Part shown: piece by piece, positions 1 through 5,210 of the stretch | Layout of the letters: the number at the start of each line of letters is the position of its first letter | Numbering within the stretch: the stretch's first letter is position 1 | Source: Candidatus Sivonenia alaskensis PMM_0068 | GTDB lineage: Bacteria; Cyanobacteriota; Cyanobacteriia; Gloeobacterales; PMM-0068 | Reading direction: 5' to 3' | Length of the DNA: 5,291 bases | Assembly (NCBI GenBank): GCA_949127685.1 | Contig: CASBPW010000131.1 | Coordinates: forward strand, 1 to 5,291 | Notes under the pieces: model-generated | Seen by the model: only the letters and a program-made list of their open reading frames with translations | Databases searched by the model: none | Told to the model about the DNA's origin: nothing | Translations under genes and position numbers: made by a program

Positions 1-73
1 CTTCTCTGCGGGCCACCTGCATCGATGCCAATTGCAGTTTTCCAATCAGATCTGTTGGAATACCCTCACGCAT
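1..73 (-). CDS. Possible 5' end of a leftward gene, cut by the window edge
   Basis: On the minus strand an ATG at 73-71 opens a frame that stays open to the window edge, giving 24 codons that begin MREGIPTDLIGKLQ. An in-frame TAG lies four codons upstream, so this ATG would be the true start if the gene is real. A GGTAGGT stretch about 8 bases before the ATG could serve as ribosome-binding site, and an AT-rich stretch near 121-140 could hold its promoter. The residues look protein-like, but 24 codons are too few to name a family. The plus strand is also open across this stretch (positions 1-108), so the call is tentative. Confidence 0.35.
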   Translation of the reverse strand, partial: MREGIPTDLIGKLQLASMQVARRE

Positions 74-307
74 GTTGGGGACCTACCAATACCATCGAAA
101 GCCGTTGAAAGCCGTTGGCGGATTTACTTTATTTTATCCGAGAGATGTTCTTGGTGGAAACAATCCGTTCCTTTATAACTTGTCAGCCCTCCGGCGATGA
201 GGATTTTTATTGCTTGGTAGAGCGCTCTCAGTTAGGCGTTGCTTACCATACGCGCAGGATTGGACAAAGAGATAAGTTACGATGTAAGTGTTGTAAACAT
301 TTTATTT
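74..307. other. Upstream region of the toxin-antitoxin operon, no convincing gene
   Basis: Together with the preceding fragment this makes about 300 bases without a complete gene. A TTG-initiated frame at 115-324 encodes 69 residues, but it runs into the antitoxin start in another frame and has no recognisable motif, so I treat it as chance. The AT-rich stretch at 121-140 and the segment before 308 are where promoters would be expected. A TTGGAC hexamer at 260-265 could be a -35, but no good -10 lies at the right distance. The 10-bp unit GAAAGCCGTT occurs twice in tandem at 97-116. Confidence 0.4.
97..116. repeat. Tandem duplication of a 10-bp unit
   Basis: GAAAGCCGTT occurs at 97-106 and again directly at 107-116. 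There are only two copies, in the stretch upstream of the possible leftward gene. It is most likely a replication-slippage duplication, and no function is implied. Confidence 0.7.
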
Positions 308-748
308 ATGTCCCAAGTTGTTAGCGCTCGGCTGCCCGAGGAAACCGTTGAACGCCTTAAGCGCTTTGCTAGACGAATGGGGAAAACACCCAGCGAAACG
401 GGGGCCATGCTTATTGAAGAATCTCTTCGGCAAGAGGAGTTCGCTTTGATTGATTTCAGAAACTCTCCCGTGGGACGACAGCCTTATTTGACCAATTCTG
501 GGCTGGCAGTCTGGGAAGTGATGATGGTTGCCCAAGACTACAACCGGGATGTTGAAGCGGTTGCTCACCATTTCCAGAAACCTGCGGCCTGGGTAATAGC
601 TGCTTTCAACTACGCAGAAACCTACCCTGACGAAATTCGCCTGGCGATGGAGGACAACTATGCGATGAATGCCAAGGCGCTCTCTCATCTGTTACCACAG
701 ACCCAAATCCTGGAAGTGCCTCGAACGGTATTTGAGAAGCAGCCTTAG
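308..748 (+). CDS. Antitoxin: ribbon-helix-helix plus DUF433-like protein
   Basis: Probable type II antitoxin of 146 residues that should neutralise the toxin encoded directly downstream and bind its own promoter. Residues 3-44 (VSARLPEETVERLKRFARRM and following) have the strand-helix-helix pattern of CopG/Arc-type DNA-binding antitoxins. Residues 54-112 (PVGRQPYLTNSGLAVWEVMM through NYAETYPDEI) resemble DUF433, a small helical domain often found beside DUF5615 toxins. I chose the ATG at 308 because the RHH domain begins right after it. The frame runs back to an ATG at 239, but those 23 extra residues look non-conserved. No clear Shine-Dalgarno precedes 308, so the message may be weakly initiated or have a very short leader. 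The stop TAG overlaps the next gene's GTG by one base. The toxin-partner role is inferred from family pairing and gene order. Confidence 0.8.
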   Translation: MSQVVSARLPEETVERLKRFARRMGKTPSETGAMLIEESLRQEEFALIDFRNSPVGRQPYLTNSGLAVWEVMMVAQDYNRDVEAVAHHFQKPAAWVIAAFNYAETYPDEIRLAMEDNYAMNAKALSHLLPQTQILEVPRTVFEKQP

Positions 749-1128
749 TGCTTTCCTTTCTACTCGATGAGCAGATTTCTCCCCTAGTGGCTGAACAACT
801 CACCCATAAGCGTCCTGACATCAGCATTCTTAGCGTTCAGACCTGGCAACAGGGAATTTTTCGGGCTACTTCGGATGAAGTACTCCTGACCGCTGCACGG
901 GAGGCCGCGCTGACGCTCGTAACCTATGACTTGAGGACAATCCCGCCCCTGCTGAGACAGTGGGGAGATCTGGGCCTATCGCACGCTGGGGTCATCTTTA
1001 TTGACCATCGCTCGATTCCCTCTAATCAGTTTGGGGCACTCGTTAAAACTCTGATTTGGTTATGGGATGCAGAGCATCAATTGCTATGGCTGAACCGTAT
1101 TGTCTTTCTACAACCTCAAGCCCTATAA
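748..1128 (+). CDS. DUF5615 PIN-like toxin of the toxin-antitoxin pair
   Basis: Probable toxin of 126 residues in the DUF5615 family, a PIN-like fold related to VapC-type RNases. The sequence shows the expected acidic pattern: D7 in FLLDEQ, D43/E44 in ATSDEVLLTAA, and D61 in LVTYDLRTIP, followed by the hydrophobic strand AGVIFIDHRS (80-89). These would form the metal-binding active site for RNA cleavage. Target RNA is unknown, and nuclease activity of the family is only partly established. The start is the GTG at 748, because the first catalytic Asp lies six residues in and no in-frame ATG precedes it. GAGAAG at 734-739, inside the antitoxin gene, is a plausible ribosome-binding site with an 8-base spacer. 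The TAGTG overlap implies translational coupling, which keeps toxin synthesis dependent on antitoxin translation. The C-terminal 35 residues are rich in Leu and Trp and may form the antitoxin contact surface. Confidence 0.82.
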   Translation: MLSFLLDEQISPLVAEQLTHKRPDISILSVQTWQQGIFRATSDEVLLTAAREAALTLVTYDLRTIPPLLRQWGDLGLSHAGVIFIDHRSIPSNQFGALVKTLIWLWDAEHQLLWLNRIVFLQPQAL

Positions 1129-1215
1129 CATCACCCTGTTCCACATTTTTGCTCTGATTTGAAGCTTGCGGATCATCATGCATCGCCAAAAGCCATAATG
1201 AGGAGCGTTTGACTT

Positions 1216-1221
1216 GAAAGG
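1216..1221 (+). promoter_or_regulatory. Ribosome-binding site of the EVE gene
   Basis: GAAAGG lies 6 bases before the ATG at 1228 and supports that start. A CATAAT hexamer at 1194-1199 could be a -10 element, but no good -35 sits at the right distance, so independent transcription of this gene is only suspected. Confidence 0.6.
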
Positions 1222-1227
1222 TAAATT

Positions 1228-1635
1228 ATGGCCTACTGGCTTCTGAAAAGTGAACCCCACGTTTACTCCTACGCCGACCTAGAGCGAGATCAAAAGACGA
1301 TCTGGGATGGCGTTAACAATAATTTAGCCCTCAAGCATATCCGCACGATGAAACCCGGTGATCTTGCCCTGATTTACCATACGGGCGACGAACGTCGAGC
1401 GATGGGCATTGCCGAGGTTGTCAGCGAGCCTTATCCAGACCCCAGCTTGAATGAACCGAAAAGAGCAGTTGTAGACGTAAAAGCAGTGCGTCCTCTAGTT
1501 CAACCCGTCACTTTGCAACAGGTTAAAGCGGATAGTGCCTTTGAAGGATTTGACTTAATTCGTATTTCTCGTCTATCTGTAGTTCCTGTTTCCGAAGAAC
1601 ATTGGCAGCACATCTTGCAGTTAGCCAGCGAGTAG
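1228..1635 (+). CDS. EVE-domain protein (PUA-like fold, THYN1-related)
   Basis: A 135-residue protein made up almost wholly of one EVE domain, the PUA-like fold thought to bind modified bases in DNA or RNA. Seen directly: MAYWLLKSEP at the N terminus, WDGVNNNLALKHIRTMKPGD (26-45), the strand LALIYHTGDERR (46-57), GIAEVVSEPYPDP (60-72) and RISRLSVVPVSEEHW (112-126). These match the usual order of the bacterial single-domain EVE family, and the length is typical. It is probably soluble and cytoplasmic, with no signal peptide or membrane segment. Bacterial single-domain EVE proteins have no settled physiological role; human THYN1 is the best-known relative. It lies 99 bp after the toxin gene on the same strand, and its own ribosome-binding site suggests a separate unit or weak read-through. 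Family assignment is firm, while the ligand is unknown. Confidence 0.93.
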   Translation: MAYWLLKSEPHVYSYADLERDQKTIWDGVNNNLALKHIRTMKPGDLALIYHTGDERRAMGIAEVVSEPYPDPSLNEPKRAVVDVKAVRPLVQPVTLQQVKADSAFEGFDLIRISRLSVVPVSEEHWQHILQLASE

Positions 1636-1664
1636 CCCTCCTCGCCGTTACCTCTCCCCTCCAT

Positions 1665-1706
1665 TACCCTCCGGGAAACGTGCGGGGTTCTGGGGGCAGC
1701 ATTTTT
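1665..1706. terminator. Weak GC-rich hairpin plus T-run between convergent genes
   Basis: Between the EVE stop (1635) and the end of the leftward 115-residue gene (1733) there are 97 bases in which both transcripts should end. An imperfect stem (CC-t-CCG at about 1668-1673 pairing with CGG-GG at 1683-1687) is followed after some distance by ATTTTTG at 1701-1707. The stem is short and bulged and the T-run is not adjacent, so this is only a candidate intrinsic terminator for the EVE gene. Confidence 0.25.
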
Positions 1707-1732
1707 GTGTAAGCCCTCTCTATTTTGGGGGT

Positions 1733-2080
1733 CTACTGTATAAAATTCTCCCCGTCACGCAATGAATCTAACCGTTTCAATAGAGAGCGGGTCTCTGAAC
1801 GAGGTAGGAGTGGCCAACCATCTCGCTCTTCCATTTCTTTCAATAGAGCGTAGAGTTCTCCCCGATTCTGAGGGAGCGAGGCTATGTAATAGTGGTCTCG
1901 AATTTGGCCGTGTAGGGTTTCTAGAAAACGGAGCAACTCCAAAAGACCCATACAGTCATTTTGGCGTTCTTTAGCCACATCGATCAGGGTTTTATAGACC
2001 TCAGCCAGTTCTTTAGGTACGAAAGATTGCTCCAAGGTTGCTCCAAAACTATGTACTTCTTGAGGATAGGGGGTCTTCAT
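1733..2080 (-). CDS. Hypothetical protein of 115 residues, mostly helical
   Basis: I do not recognise this protein. It begins MKTPYPQEVHSFGATLEQSF and is charged, soluble and probably all-alpha. Likely helices are at about residues 22-38 (PKELAEVYKTLIDVAKE), 42-62 (DCMGLLELLRFLETLHGQIR), 73-86 (GELYALLKEMEERD) and 95-108 (SETRSLLKRLDSLR). There is one Cys, no membrane segment, no signal peptide and no obvious catalytic motif. Regular codon use and the absence of a better frame on the other strand support it as a real gene. AGAGG lies only one base before the ATG, too close for a normal Shine-Dalgarno, so initiation may be leaderless or start-codon driven. It is divergent from gatA across a 65-bp gap, so the two may share a control region. 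A role cannot be inferred from this position alone. Confidence 0.65.
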   Translation of the reverse strand: MKTPYPQEVHSFGATLEQSFVPKELAEVYKTLIDVAKERQNDCMGLLELLRFLETLHGQIRDHYYIASLPQNRGELYALLKEMEERDGWPLLPRSETRSLLKRLDSLRDGENFIQ

Positions 2081-2084
2081 GCCT

Positions 2085-2095
2085 CTATGTATAGT
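2085..2095. promoter_or_regulatory. Candidate overlapping -10 elements in the divergent gap
   Basis: The gap between the leftward hypothetical gene and gatA holds CTATGTATAG (2085-2094), a small inverted repeat with CTAT/ATAG arms. Read rightward, TATAGT at 2090-2095 is -10-like for gatA. Read leftward, TATACA (complement of 2088-2093) is -10-like for the hypothetical gene. No convincing -35 hexamer was found for either, so this rests on the -10 resemblance alone. If both were used, the two polymerases would compete for the same site. Confidence 0.25.
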
Positions 2096-2133
2096 ACCCG
2101 CTTGTCGTAAGCTGGAACATTGGAATGCATCGT

Positions 2134-2141
2134 GAAAGGGA
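2134..2141 (+). promoter_or_regulatory. Ribosome-binding site that sets the gatA start
   Basis: GAAAGGGA, with AAAGGG ending 5 bases before the ATG at 2146, favours that codon over the in-frame ATG at 2125, which lacks a comparable purine tract. The resulting N terminus MSTIRELHQQL matches the usual beginning of GatA proteins. Confidence 0.75.
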
Positions 2142-2145
2142 ATCC

Positions 2146-3591
2146 ATGAGCACCATTCGTGAACTCCATCAACAGCTAATCCAGCGGGAAATCAGTGCTG
2201 TTGAACTGGCAGAACAAACTTTTCAACGGATTTCTCAGGTAGAACCTGAAGTCCATGCTTTCTTGACGCTGACCCGCGAGCGGGCTTTAGCCCAAGCCCG
2301 GCGCGTAGACGAAAAAATCCGGGCTGGAGAAGCCCTCAGTCCCTTAGCAGGCATTCCCGTTGCGCTTAAGGACAATCTTTGTACGATTGGGGCACCGATG
2401 ACTTGTGCTTCCAAAATTTTGCAAGGGTATATGCCTCCCTACGAGTCTACGGTTACCCATAAGTTGGATGAGGCTGGGGCGCTCTTTATAGGCAAAACCA
2501 ATTTAGATGAATTTGCCATGGGCTCCTCTACAGAAAATTCTGCCTTTGGGCCTTCTCGTAATCCATGGAATACTCGTTGTGTACCCGGCGGTTCTTCCGG
2601 TGGCTCCGCAGTAGCGGTCGCGGCGGGCGAAGCCGTTTATTCCCTGGGCTCTGACACAGGAGGGTCGATCCGTCAGCCTGCTGCGCTTTGTGGCGTAGTC
2701 GGGCTTAAACCTACCTATGGTCTAGTCTCCCGTTACGGCTTGGTTGCCTTTGCTTCATCCCTTGACCAAATTGGACCCTTTGCGCCAACGGTAGAAGATG
2801 CCGCATTGGTCTTACAGACCTTGGCAGGCCATGACCCCAAGGATTCCACCAGCCTCAGGGTTGAAATTCCGGATTACACCCAATCCCTTATCCCAGACCT
2901 GAAGGGAGTTAGGGTCGGAGTTGTCCGCGAATTTTTTGGTCCAGGCACCGATCCAGATGTCCAGGCTGCGGTAGAGAGTGCCATTCAAACCCTGAAAGAG
3001 CTAGGGGCTTCGGTTCAAGAAATTTCTTGCCCTCGGTTCCAATACGGTCTCTCGGTTTATTACATCATTGCGCCCTGCGAAGCTTCTGCTAACCTCGCTC
3101 GTTATGATGGGGTGCGCTACGGTTTCAGAAAAGCTGCCGATTCCCTGATTCCGATGTACTCGGAAACACGGGATGAGGGGTTTGGCCCTGAAGTGAAACG
3201 AAGAATCATGATCGGCACCTATGCCTTATCCGCTGGCTATTACGATGCGTACTATCTCAAGGCCCAAAAAGTCCGTACTTTAATCAAACAAGACTTCCTA
3301 GAGGCCTATCAAAAGGTCGATGTCCTTGTCGGTCCGACTTCTCCCACTACGGCTTTTGAGTTTGGGGCAAAAGCCAGTGATCCTCTGACGATGTACCTTT
3401 CCGATGTATGCACGATTCCTCTGAATTTGGGAGGCGGGGCTGGGATCAGTATCCCGTGTGGGCTTGATCGTAAAGGGCTACCGATTGGGCTGCAGATTAT
3501 GAGCGATGCCCTTCAGGAGTCTAAGTTGTTCCGTGTTGCCTATGCCTACGAGCAGGCTACGGATTGGCATAAAAGGCACCCCAGCTTATAG
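2146..3591 (+). CDS. gatA: Asp-tRNA(Asn)/Glu-tRNA(Gln) amidotransferase subunit A
   Basis: GatA is the glutaminase subunit of the cytoplasmic GatCAB complex. It frees ammonia from glutamine, which GatB uses to turn misacylated Glu-tRNA(Gln) or Asp-tRNA(Asn) into the correct aminoacyl-tRNA. At 481 residues it has normal full length. The amidase signature is plain: GGSSGGS at 148-154 and GSDTGGSIRQPA at 168-179. The catalytic Lys-cisSer-Ser triad is K75 (in ALKDN), S150 and S174, offset by exactly four from the K79/S154/S178 of the Staphylococcus aureus enzyme. R353 and D420 probably correspond to the glutamine-binding Arg and Asp there. Oddly, the usual NLAG(L/V)PG motif reads NLGGGAG at 427-433. 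The gene stands alone, without gatB or gatC, and its stop overlaps the end of the opposing small gene by 6 bp. An in-frame ATG at 2125 would add seven residues but lacks a ribosome-binding site. Confidence 0.97.
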   Translation: MSTIRELHQQLIQREISAVELAEQTFQRISQVEPEVHAFLTLTRERALAQARRVDEKIRAGEALSPLAGIPVALKDNLCTIGAPMTCASKILQGYMPPYESTVTHKLDEAGALFIGKTNLDEFAMGSSTENSAFGPSRNPWNTRCVPGGSSGGSAVAVAAGEAVYSLGSDTGGSIRQPAALCGVVGLKPTYGLVSRYGLVAFASSLDQIGPFAPTVEDAALVLQTLAGHDPKDSTSLRVEIPDYTQSLIPDLKGVRVGVVREFFGPGTDPDVQAAVESAIQTLKELGASVQEISCPRFQYGLSVYYIIAPCEASANLARYDGVRYGFRKAADSLIPMYSETRDEGFGPEVKRRIMIGTYALSAGYYDAYYLKAQKVRTLIKQDFLEAYQKVDVLVGPTSPTTAFEFGAKASDPLTMYLSDVCTIPLNLGGGAGISIPCGLDRKGLPIGLQIMSDALQESKLFRVAYAYEQATDWHKRHPSL

Positions 3592-3849
3592 AGAGACCCC
3601 CAAGCCATTTGATAGGTTTGACGGACCCATACTCAAATCGGTCACAATCCAATGTCCACGGGATGGGAGATAAGCTGCTCTGCCTACCTGATTTAATTCA
3701 TGGACAGCCCGAAAAATTTGCCATGGTGCCAAGTCGAGGTCACGGCTTAATTGCACAATAGACCGGGGTCGGGTAGCCAGCTCGGCATAGATTTTTTCTG
3801 CAACTATCTCTTTTGCTGTGACGGCTTCTCTAACTAAAATTTGTTCCAT
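3586..3849 (-). CDS. Small winged-helix-like protein, possible DNA-binding regulator
   Basis: An 87-residue protein I cannot assign to a named family. Residues 14-70 look like a winged helix-turn-helix: a first helix (IVAEKIYAELATR, 15-27), a second (SIVQLSRDL, 30-38), a probable recognition helix (PWQIFRAVHELNQVG, 42-56) and a beta wing (RAAYLPSRGHWIVTD, 57-71). This pattern is common in small transcription regulators, but no ligand-binding domain is present. The C-terminal tail (72-87) is low-complexity, rich in Ser, Gly, Leu and Asn. AAGGGG (complement of 3858-3863), 8 bases before the ATG, is a good ribosome-binding site. The gene is convergent with gatA and its last 6 bp overlap gatA's end. 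An insertion sequence begins 22 bp upstream of the start codon, so its native promoter has probably been separated from it. The regulator role is an inference from the fold pattern. Confidence 0.7.
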   Translation of the reverse strand: MEQILVREAVTAKEIVAEKIYAELATRPRSIVQLSRDLDLAPWQIFRAVHELNQVGRAAYLPSRGHWIVTDLSMGPSNLSNGLGVSL

Positions 3850-3871
3850 CTCTCGAACCCCTTAAATACCT

Positions 3872-3893
3872 ATAGGACTTACGCATTGACAAA
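3872..3893 (+). repeat. Left terminal inverted repeat of the IS
   Basis: These 22 bases are the exact reverse complement of 4987-5008. Matching stops at the next inner base (G at 3894 against A) and at the next outer base (T at 3871 against C), which defines the ends. Confidence 0.95.
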
Positions 3894-3946
3894 GGGCGGG
3901 AAATATGGTGACTCTATGTTAGTTTTGTAGCCCCGAGAAAACTATT

Positions 3947-4969
3947 GTGAGAGAACCGTCTAAGCCCTCGACTGCTAAGTGTACTTGCACTCTGTACATC
4001 TTGTTTTTATTGGCAGAACCGAAATATGTGAGTTGTGTTCGCCTGTCTGAGGTGATGGAGGGTCTGAGTCATGACAGTGTGAATCGTTTTTTGCTGCGCG
4101 AGCGCTACACGCCACGAGATCTGTTCGATGAAGTGAAAGAGCATCTGATTCTGACTGGTGGCATTGCCAGTGGGGATGACAGCGTGTTGGACAAGGCCTA
4201 CAGCGACCCCGAGAAGACGGACCTAATAGGCTACTTTTGGTCGGGTAAACACAAGCGGACGGTCAAGGGCATCAATCTGATTACCTTGTACTACACCGAT
4301 ATCACAGGCACTTCCTATCCGGTTAACTTCCGCATCTATGACAAACGGGAGGGCAAAACCAAGAACGACTATTTTCGCGAGATGGTGAGTGAGGTGAAAG
4401 AGTGGGGCCTGGAAATGGCTTGGGTAACGGGCGATTGTTGGTACTCCAGTATTGAGAATCTGAAGTTTCTCAGAAACGAGGAAGTGGGTTTTCTGTTTGG
4501 CATCGCCGACAATCGAAAAGTTTCTCTGCAGAAGGGTACTGAAGTCCAAGTGCAAACGCTGACGATTCCTGAGTCTGGATTGGTGGTTTATCTCAAAGAG
4601 TTTGGCTGGGTGAAAGTGTTTTGCCAGAACTTCAAAAACGAGGTTCGGCATTACATCCTGTTTTTGCCCGATGAAGACCACTTGAGGCGACTGGATCGCT
4701 CAGACTTTCGAAGGGTGCACGATTGCCATTGGCAAATTGAGAGTTTTCATCGAGTCATTAAGCAGGTTTGCAACATTGAACGGTTCCAGGTGAGAACGGA
4801 GGCAGCCATCAAGACCCATTTCTTCTGCGCGCTGCAAGCCTTCTGTAAGCTGCAAACTATGCGAGTTGAGGGCTTGATTGAGAACCTGTATCAGGTGTCA
4901 AGACAGCTATTTATTTCTGTGATCCGTCAGTTCATTTTGGAAAACCTCGCTAAGCCAGTCGCTACTTGA
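3947..4969 (+). CDS. DDE transposase of the insertion sequence
   Basis: Transposase of 340 residues that should bind the 22-bp inverted repeats and cut and join the element through an RNase H-like DDE active site. Candidate catalytic residues are D77 or D78 (SGDDSVLDKAYSD), D163 (WVTGDCWYSS) and E265 in HDCHWQIESFHRVIKQ. E265 is followed after six residues by K272, the E-x6-K spacing of the IS4 superfamily; the usual upstream Tyr and Arg are both His here (H258 and H261). The segment LIGYFWSGKHKRTVKGINLI (93-112) is typical of a cyanobacterial IS4/IS701-like group as I remember it. The start is a GTG at 3947 with a weak GAGAAA six bases upstream; the first 25 residues may not be conserved. 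There is no frameshift or internal stop, and it fills most of the element, ending 17 bases before the right repeat. Confidence 0.9.
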   Translation: MREPSKPSTAKCTCTLYILFLLAEPKYVSCVRLSEVMEGLSHDSVNRFLLRERYTPRDLFDEVKEHLILTGGIASGDDSVLDKAYSDPEKTDLIGYFWSGKHKRTVKGINLITLYYTDITGTSYPVNFRIYDKREGKTKNDYFREMVSEVKEWGLEMAWVTGDCWYSSIENLKFLRNEEVGFLFGIADNRKVSLQKGTEVQVQTLTIPESGLVVYLKEFGWVKVFCQNFKNEVRHYILFLPDEDHLRRLDRSDFRRVHDCHWQIESFHRVIKQVCNIERFQVRTEAAIKTHFFCALQAFCKLQTMRVEGLIENLYQVSRQLFISVIRQFILENLAKPVAT

Positions 4970-4986
4970 CCACATATATTGCTATT

Positions 4987-5008
4987 TTTGTCAATGCGTA
5001 AGTCCTAT
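4987..5008 (-). repeat. Right terminal inverted repeat of the IS
   Basis: Exact reverse complement of the left end at 3872-3893, 22 of 22 bases. It lies 17 bases after the transposase stop codon. Confidence 0.95.
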
Positions 5009-5210
5009 GTTCTTTCCTCTCGAAGGCTCAATTTGACCTTGCCGTTCAATATTTCGCATTATCTTTTACACAAAACCCGCAACCAGTTGGAAGAATTTAA
5101 TTTCAGAAATAATGGTTGAAAGGCCCGAATCATATAGCTTTTTTCTCCTACTTTGCGGTCTATGACAGCTACGCTTCCCTTGGGCCATCTAAGCCATTTT
5201 TAGCCCACGC
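5009..5210. other. Intergenic stretch, probably the displaced upstream region of the winged-helix gene
   Basis: I see no convincing gene here. Before the IS arrived this would have been directly upstream of the leftward gene at 3849, so its promoter is likely here. GATAAT (complement of 5058-5063) is a fair leftward -10, without a clear -35. A leftward 24-codon frame (5133-5059, MIRAFQPLFLKLNSS) has AGGAG 11 bases before its ATG, but it is too short to call. GGGC/GCCC arms at 5182-5204 form only a weak hairpin with no T-run, so no terminator is claimed. Confidence 0.4.

Larger units (their letters stand above)
3872..5008 (+). mobile_element. Apparently complete insertion sequence, IS4/IS701-like
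   Basis: A 1137-bp element bounded by perfect 22-bp inverted repeats and filled by one transposase gene, so it looks intact and possibly active. The ends begin ATAGGACTTACGCATTGACA, a type of terminus I associate with cyanobacterial insertion sequences. The left end reads ATACCT/ATAGG and the right end CCTAT/GTTCTT, so no 4-bp or longer target duplication is visible. If the true ends are GG...CC (3875-5005), a TA dinucleotide flanks both sides. The element lies 22 bp upstream of the leftward winged-helix gene, with its transposase reading away from that gene. The family name is my judgement from the transposase signature and has not been verified. Confidence 0.9.

Noticed and set aside
212..226. 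TTGGTAGAGCGC-like stretch resembling a tRNA D-arm
   Set aside because: Only about 12 bases match. There is no acceptor stem, anticodon arm or T-loop sequence in the right order around it.
115..324. A 69-residue TTG-initiated frame upstream of the antitoxin
   Set aside because: No recognisable motif, no ribosome-binding site, Cys-rich end, and it runs out of frame into the start of the antitoxin gene.
1164..1193. Imperfect hairpin (GCTT/AAGC, GC/GC and GAT/ATC arms) upstream of the EVE gene
   Set aside because: The helices are 2-4 bp each with bulges and there is no following T-run. It is too weak for a terminator or riboswitch claim.
1671..1697. GGAAACGTGCGGGGTTCTGG-like stretch recalling the end of a group II intron
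   Set aside because: The resemblance is short. No paired 5' strand, no domain V with a clear AGC catalytic triad pairing, and no intron-encoded protein are nearby.
1762..1974. Plus-strand 70-residue frame inside the leftward hypothetical gene
   Set aside because: It lies entirely opposite the better-formed 115-residue gene and its translation has no domain-like character.
4223..4681. Minus-strand 152-residue frame inside the transposase gene
   Set aside because: Shadow of the transposase: it lies fully within a well-supported coding region and its translation has no recognisable motif.
5059..5133. Leftward 24-codon ORF with an AGGAG 11 bases upstream
   Set aside because: Too short, the spacer is long, and nothing in the peptide indicates a known small protein.
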